Shown here in pieces: positions 52,442-61,761 of a stretch of DNA of 64,000 nucleotides; the stretch's first letter is position 1, and every line of letters starts with the position of its first letter. The DNA is from Bacillota bacterium. Its GTDB lineage: Bacteria > Bacillota > Clostridia > DSM-8532. Both the position numbers and the translations under genes were made by a program. The notes under the pieces are model-generated. The model was given only the letters and a program-made list of their open reading frames with translations. It was not told where the DNA came from and searched no databases. The stretch is taken from assembly GCA_023415205.1 (NCBI GenBank), contig JAEZLR010000045.1, positions 1 to 64,000 of the forward strand. The letters are read 5' to 3'.

Positions 52442-53254
52442 TTAATCTTGGTTTATCAGCTTAGCGACTACAACGAAGCGCCCGTTATCTACGTGATAAC
52501 TGCATGTAGACAGAACTAGTAAGGGTTCACCATATCGCGCTGTGACGCCTGTGTTGTAGAGTGCTAAATTGGATACTTGTTTGATGAATTTATTATATTC
52601 AGCTTCTGATAAATCACCACCGTATTCATAATACCGAAATCCAGACTCTCCCGGTTTAAAGATACGGGTTCGGAATACGGCTAAAATGGCATATTCACGC
52701 TTTTCATACAGCGTATCAAAAAAGATAGTGGGATTATTCTTCCAAAAGGACTTGTCCTTATAATAGTCCAGGGTCCCGAATAGGGTGTCATTTTTCATAT
52801 TGTGACCGTGGATAATGATACAATCACTGTCAGTATTGCAATCGACCCCAATAAAGGGTGTGCCGCTTACGGAACTCGACCGGTCGAAAGCCCGTTTCAA
52901 ATAATACTCCGGTTCATCCGGTGTTAACATCACGGGATAATTGATCTTTGTATTCTTCAGCCTCAACCATCCTGCAAAGTCAGGATTCATCTTGTAATAA
53001 GCTGCATATTGTGGAAGTATCGGCAGATTAAATGTCTCAGGAGCATGAGATTCCTTTTCCTCATTTCCATCCACCTTTGAGATATCTCCAAGCGCCCGAA
53101 GCCTTTTAAAGCCTCTTTCTTCATTTACCGCCCGAATGATTGAAACTGTAAAGCCTATAGCTGCAACAATGAAAAGGACGGTGAAAACACTGAAGGTCAA
53201 TAAAAGCCCTTTACTTGTCCCACCCTGTTTAACGGGTTTACCTTCTCCTTTCAT
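52442..53254 (-). CDS. srtB: Class B sortase
   Basis: A 270-residue membrane-anchored transpeptidase: one N-terminal helix (GLLLTFSVFTVLFIVAAIGF), then a sortase domain with His in IIIHGHNM, Cys in VLSTCSYH and Arg in GRFVVVAK; the long segment between them is typical of class B. It attaches surface proteins to peptidoglycan. The ATG at 53254 has GAGGAG 6 bases upstream; a GTG at 53320 would add 22 residues. It lies directly downstream of a gene for a protein with a sorting signal, its probable dedicated substrate. Confidence 0.92.
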   Translation of the reverse strand: MKGEGKPVKQGGTSKGLLLTFSVFTVLFIVAAIGFTVSIIRAVNEERGFKRLRALGDISKVDGNEEKESHAPETFNLPILPQYAAYYKMNPDFAGWLRLKNTKINYPVMLTPDEPEYYLKRAFDRSSSVSGTPFIGVDCNTDSDCIIIHGHNMKNDTLFGTLDYYKDKSFWKNNPTIFFDTLYEKREYAILAVFRTRIFKPGESGFRYYEYGGDLSEAEYNKFIKQVSNLALYNTGVTARYGEPLLVLSTCSYHVDNGRFVVVAKLINQD

Positions 53255-53344
53255 AGTCATCTCCTCATAAATACAAGCGGCTGACAGATTTTTAGGGTCT
53301 GTAGCCGCCTCTTCATTCACTTTTTCATATCCTGAGGGGTTTAA

Positions 53345-55027
53345 TCAGCGATTTTGATTTTTTCCTTGATTCTTGTATTTTACCACGGCAAAGGCTGTGA
53401 CCATTCCGGCTGCGGCAATGGACATCAAGGCCAGCCATAGGAAGGTCTGAGAAGAATCTCCGGTGGTTGGAGCGCCCTGGGGAATTTCATCATCTTCAAA
53501 GGTAATGTCACCCACCGAAATCACCAGGGTATCCTTCTTGGCATTGGGCAGAATTCCTAAATCGCCGCCACCTACAGTGGCAGCTAGAGTTGTTGTCCCA
53601 ATTGCCTTTGGGGTAACGGTAATAACACCGGTTTCGGTATTGACCATTACTTTTGCGATATCATCTTCTGCAGTATATATCCCGGTGGTCTCTTGTATCA
53701 AAGCACTGTTGCCCAGGGACCATCGTGTGATTCTATTGGCCTCAGTCCAGGAAGCAATCGAGCCGGCACAGTGGCGAGGATTCCCCTCAGTCCAGCATGA
53801 ATTGTTGCCTTCATTGACGCCCGAGAGGGAGTTGGTATAGAAACCGGAAAGATTCACCGTATTATAATGATAGGCGGTGGTATCGGCAGCCTCGCCCAAA
53901 GTAAAGGACATTTGATCTGCATCAATAGCAAAATCTGTCATATTTACACCGACTTCCTTGAACAAAGCGCTGCCACCGTAATTGGACTTGGCATAACGGG
54001 TGCCTTCATTGGTGATGTTCACTTGATTCAGATTATTGTATCGGGTATCGTTAACAGCCTGCCCATCGGGGAACCAAAAGACTTCTAGCTCTGCCCTTAC
54101 AGCGATAAGGGCATTCTGGTTTCTAAAATCATTACCAGAGAGGTCTGTAGCCCAGCAATAGCAATACGGATCTGCTAGATCAGTCATAGTGTTGGTGCAC
54201 ATTATGGCATAGCTGTAAGACCCTAAGTTCTTATTACATTGACTGAAATCATTATTCTTAATTTTGACATTTTCCCTATTGGATGAATTAAAGACATACT
54301 TAATACCACCTGAAGCGGCAGATTTGAAAACACAGTCGACAACCGTTAATTTCTTAAACGCATTGGGCGCATGAATGCCATAGATGGAGGAAGCGCCACT
54401 GATGTTAAAGTTGGTCTTGCTGACATTAAGACTACAATTACTCACATTTGCATTACCATTATTCAAGCCTGAGCCTATCCCATACGAATTGGCCGATATA
54501 TTACAGTTAGTGACACTTAAGTCAAAGTAATATAGAGTCGGGCCGCTGAAATACTCAAAGGAAATGGCATCGTTGTAGGGGGCGTTGCCGACATTATACA
54601 GGGTGCAATTTTCAACAGAGATCTTACAACCAAGGGGGTCAGTATTTGCTACATGAATGAGAGCCAAGTTATCAGTGCTACCTTTTATGGTCAAATTCCT
54701 CAGGGTTGAAGTCCCCTTAATAGCATTCACAAAATAAAAGCCATGGGTTGCTCCTGTGTTAATGCGGTTTGTTTCAGGCAAAACAGTCACCGTAACCCCA
54801 CCTTCGCCTTCAATGGTAATGGCTTTTTTTATTTCTATTTTGCCTATTTCAATATCGGCCATAATTTTTATAGTCTGGCCGTCTACCGCTTCTCGCACTG
54901 CATTAGCTAATGTATTACCATCATATACTTTCACTACTTTTTCCGGTGCCTGACCTTTTACATAAACGGTCAAACCAGTGGTCGTCAAAAGCAGCAAACA
55001 AAGAATTAAGGGAAGTACTCTTTTCAT
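53345..55027 (-). CDS. Cell-wall-anchored beta-helix protein, probable sortase substrate
   Basis: A 560-residue surface protein. Signal peptide (1-24), a right-handed beta-helix region (about 45-330, many short NCSL- and NNDF-type turns), a middle region, a bacterial Ig-like (Big-2) stretch near 450-510, then a sorting signal: APTTG motif, hydrophobic helix (FLWLALMSIAAAGMVTAFAVV) and positive tail. The motif is an xPxTG variant like those used by some clostridial class B sortases. The sortase gene is 90 bp downstream. Beta-helix proteins bind or cut polysaccharides or act as adhesins; no catalytic residue is obvious. Confidence 0.85.
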   Translation of the reverse strand: MKRVLPLILCLLLLTTTGLTVYVKGQAPEKVVKVYDGNTLANAVREAVDGQTIKIMADIEIGKIEIKKAITIEGEGGVTVTVLPETNRINTGATHGFYFVNAIKGTSTLRNLTIKGSTDNLALIHVANTDPLGCKISVENCTLYNVGNAPYNDAISFEYFSGPTLYYFDLSVTNCNISANSYGIGSGLNNGNANVSNCSLNVSKTNFNISGASSIYGIHAPNAFKKLTVVDCVFKSAASGGIKYVFNSSNRENVKIKNNDFSQCNKNLGSYSYAIMCTNTMTDLADPYCYCWATDLSGNDFRNQNALIAVRAELEVFWFPDGQAVNDTRYNNLNQVNITNEGTRYAKSNYGGSALFKEVGVNMTDFAIDADQMSFTLGEAADTTAYHYNTVNLSGFYTNSLSGVNEGNNSCWTEGNPRHCAGSIASWTEANRITRWSLGNSALIQETTGIYTAEDDIAKVMVNTETGVITVTPKAIGTTTLAATVGGGDLGILPNAKKDTLVISVGDITFEDDEIPQGAPTTGDSSQTFLWLALMSIAAAGMVTAFAVVKYKNQGKNQNR

Positions 55028-55230
55028 AGTCTCCTTCCTTTCTTCGGAGTTTTCTACATTAAGCCGCCATATAAAAAGAAATACAGCTTTATTATGGATG
55101 CATTAAGGTACATTTATAATGGTTTTCATTTATAAACATAATCTGCTAGTAAAGTATCATTTTTTAGAATCCATGAAGAAAAAAGCTTAAACAGGGAAAA
55201 ACTAATGGCCAAGCTACTCTTAAAAAAATA

Positions 55231-55268
55231 TTGACGTTATATAATATAAGATATATCATATATTATAT
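55231..55268 (+). promoter_or_regulatory. Promoter of the TRAP operon with AT-rich operator
   Basis: TTGACG (55231-55236), 17-bp spacer, TATCAT (55254-55259). ATATAATATA (55239-55248) and its inverted copy TATATTATAT (55259-55268) flank a 10-bp centre. The same half-site forms the palindrome in front of the GntR gene at 60527-60542, so this is the probable operator. Confidence 0.7.
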
Positions 55269-55298
55269 AAGATACATATTTAGGGGGAGGTTTTTAAA

Positions 55299-56246
55299 AT
55301 GAAAAAATCCATGAGACTATTAGTTGCGGTACTAGCCATCGTAGCCCTTTTGGTGGGCTGCAGCGGAAATGCAACCCAGCCGAAAGAACTGAACATTGCA
55401 ACAGCGAGTATTGGTGGTGCTTTTTATCCTGTAGGACAAGAGATCGCCAATTTGGTCACCTCATACGCAAAGGGGCTTTCCATGGCACCCGAAGTGACGG
55501 GTGGCGCTGTTGAGAATCCCCGGTTGCTGGATTCGGGCGAATGTGATTTTGGTATTACCAACGCCAACATTGCTTACTTTGCCAGCGAGGGCTCCGATCC
55601 CTTCACCGAGCCACTGAAGGTCCAGGCAGTCGGCAACCTTCATGCCAGTGTCTTCCATATCATCACCATGGGGGATTCGACCATAAACTCTATGGCGGAT
55701 CTAAAGGGAAAGAAAATTGCCGTTGGACCGGCAGGCGGCGGAACATTGCCTATTCTTGAGCTGCTCCTGGAGAAGTATGGAATGACCATGGATGATATCG
55801 TTCCCAGCTATTTGTCTTATACGGATGGATTTACACAGCTATCCGATGGTAATGTAGACGTAGCTCTTGCCCTATCGGGTATCCCTGCCTCGTCAGTTAT
55901 GGAAATTTCCGCAACCGACGAAATCAAGTTTATAGAACCTGATCAGAAAGTGATGGAAGAGATTATTGCTGAGTATTCCTACTATAGCATCGTCAATGTT
56001 CCTGCGGCAGATTATAACCTTAAGGCCGACGCGAAAGCCATCGGTGTTAACAATGTCCTTATTGTTCGTAAGGATTTGGATGAGGATACGGTGTATAAAG
56101 TGACCAAAGCGATCTATGACAACCTTGAAGAGTTTGGGAAAAATAATGCTTCCGCTAAGCAGATCAACCCCGAGACTTTGGCAGATACTTCCATTGAACT
56201 CCATCCTGGTGCTCAGAAGTATTATAACGAGAGAAATGGAAAGTAA
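55299..56246 (+). CDS. TAXI family TRAP transporter substrate-binding lipoprotein
   Basis: A 315-residue lipoprotein (lipobox LLVGC near residue 22). TAXI family blocks: LNIATASIGGAFYPVGQEIANLV, SGECDFGITNANIAY, LKGKKIAVGPAGGGTLPILELLL. It captures an organic acid or amino acid outside the cell for the fused permease 28 bp downstream. Start follows GGGGGAGG. The ligand cannot be read from sequence. Confidence 0.93.
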   Translation: MKKSMRLLVAVLAIVALLVGCSGNATQPKELNIATASIGGAFYPVGQEIANLVTSYAKGLSMAPEVTGGAVENPRLLDSGECDFGITNANIAYFASEGSDPFTEPLKVQAVGNLHASVFHIITMGDSTINSMADLKGKKIAVGPAGGGTLPILELLLEKYGMTMDDIVPSYLSYTDGFTQLSDGNVDVALALSGIPASSVMEISATDEIKFIEPDQKVMEEIIAEYSYYSIVNVPAADYNLKADAKAIGVNNVLIVRKDLDEDTVYKVTKAIYDNLEEFGKNNASAKQINPETLADTSIELHPGAQKYYNERNGK

Positions 56247-56274
56247 GTATACTCATGTCGGAAAGTAGGTATAT

Positions 56275-58257
56275 ATGATGACTCGCAAGAATAAATCAGA
56301 TACACACCCGAACACTGAAGTTACTCCTGTCCAGCAAACTGAGGAAAACCTCAGTTTGCTGGACTCCAACAAGAATAAAAAGTTCAATAATCTTGTCATC
56401 AGTATTCTGGCCATAGGAATCAGTATATTTCATATCCTGAATGTCTCGGGCATCATTATTATGTCAACGATGACCGTCAGAATTGTTCATTTAATGGTTA
56501 TGATGGTTTTGGCATTTATTTCAAAAGAGACGAAAAAACCAAGGTTTCCCAAGCTGGATAAGGCATTGCGATACATAGAGGTAGGTATTACTGTGTTTAC
56601 CAGTATATATCTTTTGTTCCGCTGGGAAGAAATCATCAGCACGGGTGGTGCCACCAACCAGATGGATACCTTTGTGGGCCTGGCCATGTTGATTATTGTT
56701 CTTGAAGCAGCCAGAAAGTCTGTTGACGTTTCTCTGGCCGTTATCTGCGGACTCTTTCTCATCTACCCCTTTATTGGCCAGTTCATGCCGTCTCTTCTCA
56801 GGATACGTCCCTATTCTCTCAACCGTGTATCCAGCTTTCTGTTTTCAACCACAGAAGGTATTTATGGAACGCCCATTGCTGTTTCTGCGGACTATATTAT
56901 TATTTTCTGCGTATTTGGTGCTTTCCTTTCGGAGTTCGGAGCGGGGCAATTCTTATATGATATATCAGCGGTATTGACAAAGCGCCTTTCGGCTGCCTCC
57001 GCCAAAACCTCCACTATATTCAGTGCGCTGATCGGTATGATTTCCGGGTCAGCCGCAGGAAATGTGGCCATAACCGGGTCCCTCACCATCCCTATGATGA
57101 TCAAGGATGGGTACACCAAAGAGCAAGCGGGTGCCATATCGGCTGTTGCTGCTACAGGCGGGCAGATTATGCCTCCGGTCATGGGTGCGGCTGCTTTTAT
57201 CATGGCCTCCATTATCGGAGTTCCTTATGCAACGGTTATGAAAACCGCGTTATTGCCCGCGATTCTCTATTTCGCCTCAATCTTTATCATTGTGCACTTG
57301 TTGGCCAAAAAGAAAAATATCGCCCAGGTGAACACACGTGAAATCAAACCCATGAAGCAGGTTCTGGCTGAGGGCTGGCCCTATGCCCTGCCGATTATAG
57401 TCCTTATCGCTCTGATGGTGAAGTTCTCACCCTTCAAGTCTGCAGTATACTCCATGCTGACGCTTGTTGTTGTCTATGTTATTAATGATCTGATCCGCAA
57501 CAAGAGAATGGATCTAAAAGATCTTGTTATCAGAATCGGACGGGCCCTTAAGAGTGGCGCGCTGGATACGGTCTCCATTGCAACAGCCTGTGGTGCAGCC
57601 GGTATTCTGGCAGGAGTCATGTCTTTGACTGGTATTGGCTCAAAGCTTTCACTGATTATTGAAACAATGTCCGGTGGGAATCTGTTTATAGCTCTTTTCC
57701 TCACAATGATCATATCCATCATTCTGGGTCTTGGCCTTCCTACCACGGCTGCGTACCTGATTCTCGCATCGGTGGTAGCACCTGCCCTGGTGGATATGGG
57801 AATGACCATGATTGCCGCCCACATGTTTGTCTTCTACTATGGCTGTATATCAACCATCACACCACCGGTTGCGCTGGCTGCTTATGTGGCGGGGGGGATA
57901 GCAAAAGCCGACCCCAATAAAACCGGGTGGCTGGGGACCTTCTATGGCCTTATCAGCTATGTTCTGCCCTTTGCTTTTGTTTACGATGCAGGACTGTTCC
58001 TGGAGGGCTCCGTAGTCACCATCCTTATTTCGTTTATTACAGCCTTAATCGGAACAACGGCCATCGGGATGGCTATTGTGGGATATACTACGGTGGATGT
58101 ATCCATTCCACTGCGCATTATATTGTTTGTTGCCGGTATTGTGGTGATGTCTCCCAACTGGGTTGCCGATGTCATAGGAATAGCCATCATAGCAGCTATT
58201 TTGGCCTACTCCATTCTTAAAAAGAAAAAACAACCTATGGGGGTGAGAGTATCGTGA
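56275..58257 (+). CDS. Fused TRAP transporter permease (DctQM type)
   Basis: A 660-residue membrane protein with a short DctQ-like part (about 40-180) and a DctM-like large subunit (about 12 helices). Family motifs: GMISGSAAGNVAITGSLTIPMM, GGQIMPPVMGAAAFIMA, LGLGLPTTAAYLILA and GCISTITPPVALAAYVAGGIA. It uses an ion gradient to import the TAXI ligand. Its stop overlaps the start of the next enzyme gene by 4 bp, so import and metabolism are translationally coupled. Confidence 0.95.
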   Translation: MMTRKNKSDTHPNTEVTPVQQTEENLSLLDSNKNKKFNNLVISILAIGISIFHILNVSGIIIMSTMTVRIVHLMVMMVLAFISKETKKPRFPKLDKALRYIEVGITVFTSIYLLFRWEEIISTGGATNQMDTFVGLAMLIIVLEAARKSVDVSLAVICGLFLIYPFIGQFMPSLLRIRPYSLNRVSSFLFSTTEGIYGTPIAVSADYIIIFCVFGAFLSEFGAGQFLYDISAVLTKRLSAASAKTSTIFSALIGMISGSAAGNVAITGSLTIPMMIKDGYTKEQAGAISAVAATGGQIMPPVMGAAAFIMASIIGVPYATVMKTALLPAILYFASIFIIVHLLAKKKNIAQVNTREIKPMKQVLAEGWPYALPIIVLIALMVKFSPFKSAVYSMLTLVVVYVINDLIRNKRMDLKDLVIRIGRALKSGALDTVSIATACGAAGILAGVMSLTGIGSKLSLIIETMSGGNLFIALFLTMIISIILGLGLPTTAAYLILASVVAPALVDMGMTMIAAHMFVFYYGCISTITPPVALAAYVAGGIAKADPNKTGWLGTFYGLISYVLPFAFVYDAGLFLEGSVVTILISFITALIGTTAIGMAIVGYTTVDVSIPLRIILFVAGIVVMSPNWVADVIGIAIIAAILAYSILKKKKQPMGVRVS

Positions 58258-59459
58258 ATCACTGGCAGAATGAAAAATGGTGGGTAAGCCCCTATAATTA
58301 TGAGCCGCATGTATTAAAGCAGTATACGCTTCCCTCCAATGTCATTATACACGATGCTACATTAAGGGATGGCGAACAGACTCCCGGGGTGGTCATGAGT
58401 GTATCGGATAAAGTGGAAATCGCGCAATTGCTTGACAGTATCGGTGTCGAACGAATTGAAGCCGGGATGCCTGCTGTTTCTGAGCCGGATAAACAAGCCA
58501 TTATGAAGATCACCCAGTTGGGCTTGAAAGCAAAGATATACACTTTTGCCCGGGGCCGTACTGAGGATATTGATATGGCCGTGGAGTGCGGTGCCGACGG
58601 AGTCATCATCGAGATGCCCACCAGTATTCCCAAGCTCAGGTATCAGTTCCCCAAGTGGTCTGAGCAGGATGTTATTGATATCAGCCTGAAGGCGGTTCAA
58701 TATGCCAAGGAAAAGGGACTGGAGGTCGTTTACTTCGGCTACGATACGACTCGGGCTGATCTAGATTTTCTTTTCAGGCTTTACGATAAGGTTATCGGGG
58801 AAGGGAAGCCGGACGGAATAGGCCTTGTGGATACCATGGGATGCGCAACCCCCGGCGCCATAAACTGGCTTGTGAAAACCATAAAATCCCGATATGACAT
58901 ACGGGTTGAAATCCATACCCATAATGATTTCGGGATGGCTGTAGCAACCTCCTTGGCTGCGGTTGAAGCGGGAGCGGAGGTTATACATACCTGCATCAAC
59001 GGTTTGGGTGAAAGAACCGGAAATGCTGCTCTTGAACCGGTGCTGGCAGCCTTGCAAACCATGTATGGATTGGGTGGTCAATACAGGCTGGATCGGCTGA
59101 AAAGCTGTTCCGATCGTGTTGAGCAAATATCAAAAATGCCAAAGCCTGTAAACCAGCCTTTTGTCGGGCGTAATGTCTATGTTCGGGAATCCGGGATTGG
59201 CATTGACCTGGTGCAGGAAAGACCCTTGGCCATGTTTGCTGTAGCTCCGGAATTGACGGGTAATAAAGCCGGTGTGGTACTCGGTAAAAAAAGCGGCGTA
59301 CGATCCATTGAGGTTACTCTGGATAAGCTAGGTTTGAAGCGTCCGGAGGAGCAAATTTTAAGGGATATGCTCAATGACGTGAAGAATTACAGCATTGAAC
59401 ACGGTACCTTGGTCAGTGACGAGGTGTTCCTGGGAATATACAGCAAGCACAACGCCTAG
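58254..59459 (+). CDS. Homocitrate/isopropylmalate synthase-like DRE-TIM enzyme
   Basis: A 401-residue DRE-TIM metallolyase: metal and catalytic site IIHDATLRDGEQTPGVVM, GLVDTMGCATPGA, and IHTHNDFGMAVATSLAAVEAGAEVIHTCINGLGERTGNA (two metal His). It lacks the LeuA C-terminal regulatory domain, as do homocitrate and re-type citrate synthases. Such enzymes condense acetyl-CoA with a 2-oxo acid. The GTG start overlaps the TRAP permease stop. No leu, nif or lys genes are near, so a role tied to the imported compound is likely; exact reaction unknown. Confidence 0.82.
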   Translation: MNHWQNEKWWVSPYNYEPHVLKQYTLPSNVIIHDATLRDGEQTPGVVMSVSDKVEIAQLLDSIGVERIEAGMPAVSEPDKQAIMKITQLGLKAKIYTFARGRTEDIDMAVECGADGVIIEMPTSIPKLRYQFPKWSEQDVIDISLKAVQYAKEKGLEVVYFGYDTTRADLDFLFRLYDKVIGEGKPDGIGLVDTMGCATPGAINWLVKTIKSRYDIRVEIHTHNDFGMAVATSLAAVEAGAEVIHTCINGLGERTGNAALEPVLAALQTMYGLGGQYRLDRLKSCSDRVEQISKMPKPVNQPFVGRNVYVRESGIGIDLVQERPLAMFAVAPELTGNKAGVVLGKKSGVRSIEVTLDKLGLKRPEEQILRDMLNDVKNYSIEHGTLVSDEVFLGIYSKHNA

Positions 59460-59515
59460 TGGTGAGGATCATCGGGCGTAAGATTTCTCTGACCCAATCT
59501 TAAAGGAGGGATTTC

Positions 59516-60295
59516 ATGTATAAAATCTATGATCTCAGTCTTCCTCTAGAGCACAATGCAACTGAACCCAATCCGCCGAGTATTACTCGCTCTCCCCATG
59601 AATCAGGTCCTGCACGTCTTGGGAAAATAGCCGGAATTCAGCCGGAGGATTTTCCTTATGACACGGCCCTGGCCTCTGGGGTCATAACAGCGGGAGAACA
59701 TAACGGAACCCATGTGGATGCACCCTATCATTATGGCCCCCTCAGCGAGGGCCAACCAGCCTTAACCATTGATAAAATCCCACTGGAATGGTGTATTGGG
59801 CCCGGTGTTGTTCTGGATATGCGCCATAAGAATCCTGGTGACGAAATCACGGTGGAGGATATGGAAAACGAGTTGAACCGGATAGGCTATCAACTCAAAG
59901 CAGGTGATATTCCTCTGATTCAGACGGGGTGTGATAAATACTGGGGCACGGACACAAAAACCTACCTGGCCATGCAGTCGGGCTTAGGCGTCTCAGGGCT
60001 TCAATGGATGCTTGAAAAAGGGATCAAATGCATTGGTATTGATGCCTGGACCCTGGACCGGCCTGTACCCGCAATGGTGGAAACCTATCGGCAAACCGGT
60101 GACAAAACAGCCCTATGGCCTACACATTTCTATGGCCGCCAGAAAAGCTATCTCCAGATTGAGAAGCTCTGTGGGCTGGACAAGCTTCCGAAGCCCCATG
60201 GTTTTACCGTTATGGCCTTGCCCGTTAAAATCGATGGTGGGACAGCCGGCTGGTGCCGTGCGGTTGCCTTCTATGAAACAGATGAGAATAAATAG
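59516..60295 (+). CDS. Cyclase family metal-dependent hydrolase (kynurenine formamidase-like)
   Basis: A 259-residue protein of the cyclase family. EHNGTHVDAPYHYG (about 61-74) is the HxGTHxDxPxH metal motif shared by kynurenine formamidase and isatin hydrolase; later motifs are PLIQTGCDKYW and GIDAWTLDRP. Members hydrolyse amides or cyclic compounds with Mn or Zn. AAGGAGGG precedes the ATG; 56 bp after the DRE-TIM enzyme gene. It may open or deacylate the TRAP substrate. Confidence 0.88.
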   Translation: MYKIYDLSLPLEHNATEPNPPSITRSPHESGPARLGKIAGIQPEDFPYDTALASGVITAGEHNGTHVDAPYHYGPLSEGQPALTIDKIPLEWCIGPGVVLDMRHKNPGDEITVEDMENELNRIGYQLKAGDIPLIQTGCDKYWGTDTKTYLAMQSGLGVSGLQWMLEKGIKCIGIDAWTLDRPVPAMVETYRQTGDKTALWPTHFYGRQKSYLQIEKLCGLDKLPKPHGFTVMALPVKIDGGTAGWCRAVAFYETDENK

Positions 60296-60526
60296 CCCGG
60301 AGGATTAAGCTTTATCATAAGTGAATCGTCCGGTAAGAGAGATATTAGGGGTATAACTCATAGAATTTCTGAGTAGTTGAAGCACAGGTGGCTGCAAGTC
60401 TATTGCGCGCATCTGTGTTTCAGCTATATCAGACTCCAAATGGAAAAAGCACATGGTTTAGAGTATTGGAAAATACATTTATATACAGATTGCTCTATTC
60501 ACAAGCTTTACTTTTCTCTACGTTAT

Positions 60527-60542
60527 ATATAATATATTATAT
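60527..60542. promoter_or_regulatory. 16-bp operator palindrome before the GntR gene
   Basis: ATATAATATATTATAT is a perfect palindrome 36 bp before the regulator start. Its half is shared with the TRAP promoter repeat at 55239 and 55259, pointing to autoregulation and control of the operon by the same protein. The rest of the gap 60296-60578 holds no gene. Confidence 0.65.
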
Positions 60543-60578
60543 GGGAGTTAATTCCTCTCACATGAAAGGGGGTCAAAA

Positions 60579-61238
60579 ATGGAAGGCGTTGGTTATAAAA
60601 CAAAATCAAAGATGGTATATGATGTACTAAAAAGAAGAATTGAAACTCAATATTACAAGCAGGGCGCAAGTATTGTAATTTCCACTGTTTCAAAGGAAAT
60701 GGATACGTCCGCAATTCCGGTGCGTGAAGCAATGAAAATGCTGGAAACAGAAGGCTATCTAAAAATTATTCCCCATAAGGGGGCTTTGGTTACTCGATTC
60801 AGTGAGGAGAGTATAGCAGATATTATTGAAATAAGAGCCGTTCTTGAGGGATTGGCCGCTAAGAAAGCGATGAAGTGGATTAAAGAAGCAGATGTCGTGA
60901 GGTTGGAGAACCTGGTAAAGGATATGGACACCTGTATCAATTCCCAAAACGTAAAAGAATTCAGAAGGCTTAACAGAGAATTCCATGCCATTATATACAA
61001 GGCCTCAAAGTGTGAGAGATTATGCGATATGATTTCTCAATTGTGGGAAATGAGTGATTGGGCAAATAAGAAAATGCAGGAAAGTCCAGAGATCATGAGT
61101 AAGTCCAATCAGGAGCATAAAGAAATTATCCACATGTTCAAAGATAAAAATGAAGAGAATGTAGAGCAGTATGTTCGTACCCATAAATTGAAACTGAAAG
61201 GCAAAGGGAAAACGGAAAGACAGAGTAAGAAGGATTGA
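60579..61238 (+). CDS. GntR family regulator, FCD subfamily
   Basis: A 219-residue protein: GntR winged helix (ISTVSKEMDTSAIPVREAMKMLETEGYLKIIPHKGALV) and FCD ligand domain (IIEIRAVLEGLAAKKAM; FHAIIYKAS and EHKEIIHMF carry metal/ligand residues). The C-terminus is Lys/Arg-rich. GAAAGGGGG precedes the ATG. It sits at the end of the TRAP-enzyme cluster and probably senses the imported acid or a product. Confidence 0.88.
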   Translation: MEGVGYKTKSKMVYDVLKRRIETQYYKQGASIVISTVSKEMDTSAIPVREAMKMLETEGYLKIIPHKGALVTRFSEESIADIIEIRAVLEGLAAKKAMKWIKEADVVRLENLVKDMDTCINSQNVKEFRRLNREFHAIIYKASKCERLCDMISQLWEMSDWANKKMQESPEIMSKSNQEHKEIIHMFKDKNEENVEQYVRTHKLKLKGKGKTERQSKKD

Positions 61239-61454
61239 TGGTGACTTAAAAGCAATCCGTGCGGATAGGCTTCATAAGCGGCACAGTTTGTCTGGGATAT
61301 AAATGAAGGCCTTGTCCAGAGACGGTCTTTTTCTGTTGCCGGACAGATGCTTGACTTTTAGTCTGTTAAAGAGTTATCATAGTCTTAACCTTTCATTGAA
61401 GCACGTGACAAGGAATTATTTTGTGAGAGGTTGTATAACTGAATACCCGGATGA

Positions 61455-61630
61455 GGGCCCAGGGAGAGCGGCTTATATGAAAAGCACACCGAAGGAGTGA
61501 ATCTCTCAGGTAAAGAGACCTTGGCCTGACGGACCTCTGGAGAGACCGATGGCGGCGCCGAAGGGGCAAGTCTGGACAAAAGGCATAAGTCCTTTTACGG
61601 ATGACTCTCTCAGGCAAAAGGACAGAGCTA
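61455..61630 (+). ncRNA. Tandem glycine riboswitch
   Basis: Two glycine aptamers in series. The first (about 61461-61522) has GGGAGAG, ACCGAAGGAG and CTCTCAGGTAAA; the second (about 61533-61628) has GGAGAGACC, GCCGAAGGGGCAAG and CTCTCAGGCAAAAGGACAGAG. These match the conserved glycine riboswitch core. A GCATGA/TCATGC hairpin (61638-61653) and a terminator follow, then serA. Whether glycine turns the gene on or off is not settled by sequence. Confidence 0.92.
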
Positions 61631-61687
61631 ATAGATTGCATGAGCACTCATGCTCTTGCGTCGTTGCTTTTAAAGGACTCATTGGAG

Positions 61688-61714
61688 GTCAAACATTATT
61701 GTTTGGCTTTTTTT
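61688..61714 (+). terminator. Riboswitch expression-platform terminator
   Basis: GTCAAAC (61688-61694) pairs with GTTTGGC (61701-61707), loop ATTATT, then seven T (61708-61714). It lies between the glycine aptamers and serA and is the likely switchable terminator. Confidence 0.75.
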
Positions 61715-61761
61715 ATACCCTTGATTAGTTACAATGCAATTCTTTTTAGGAGGATGGTTTT

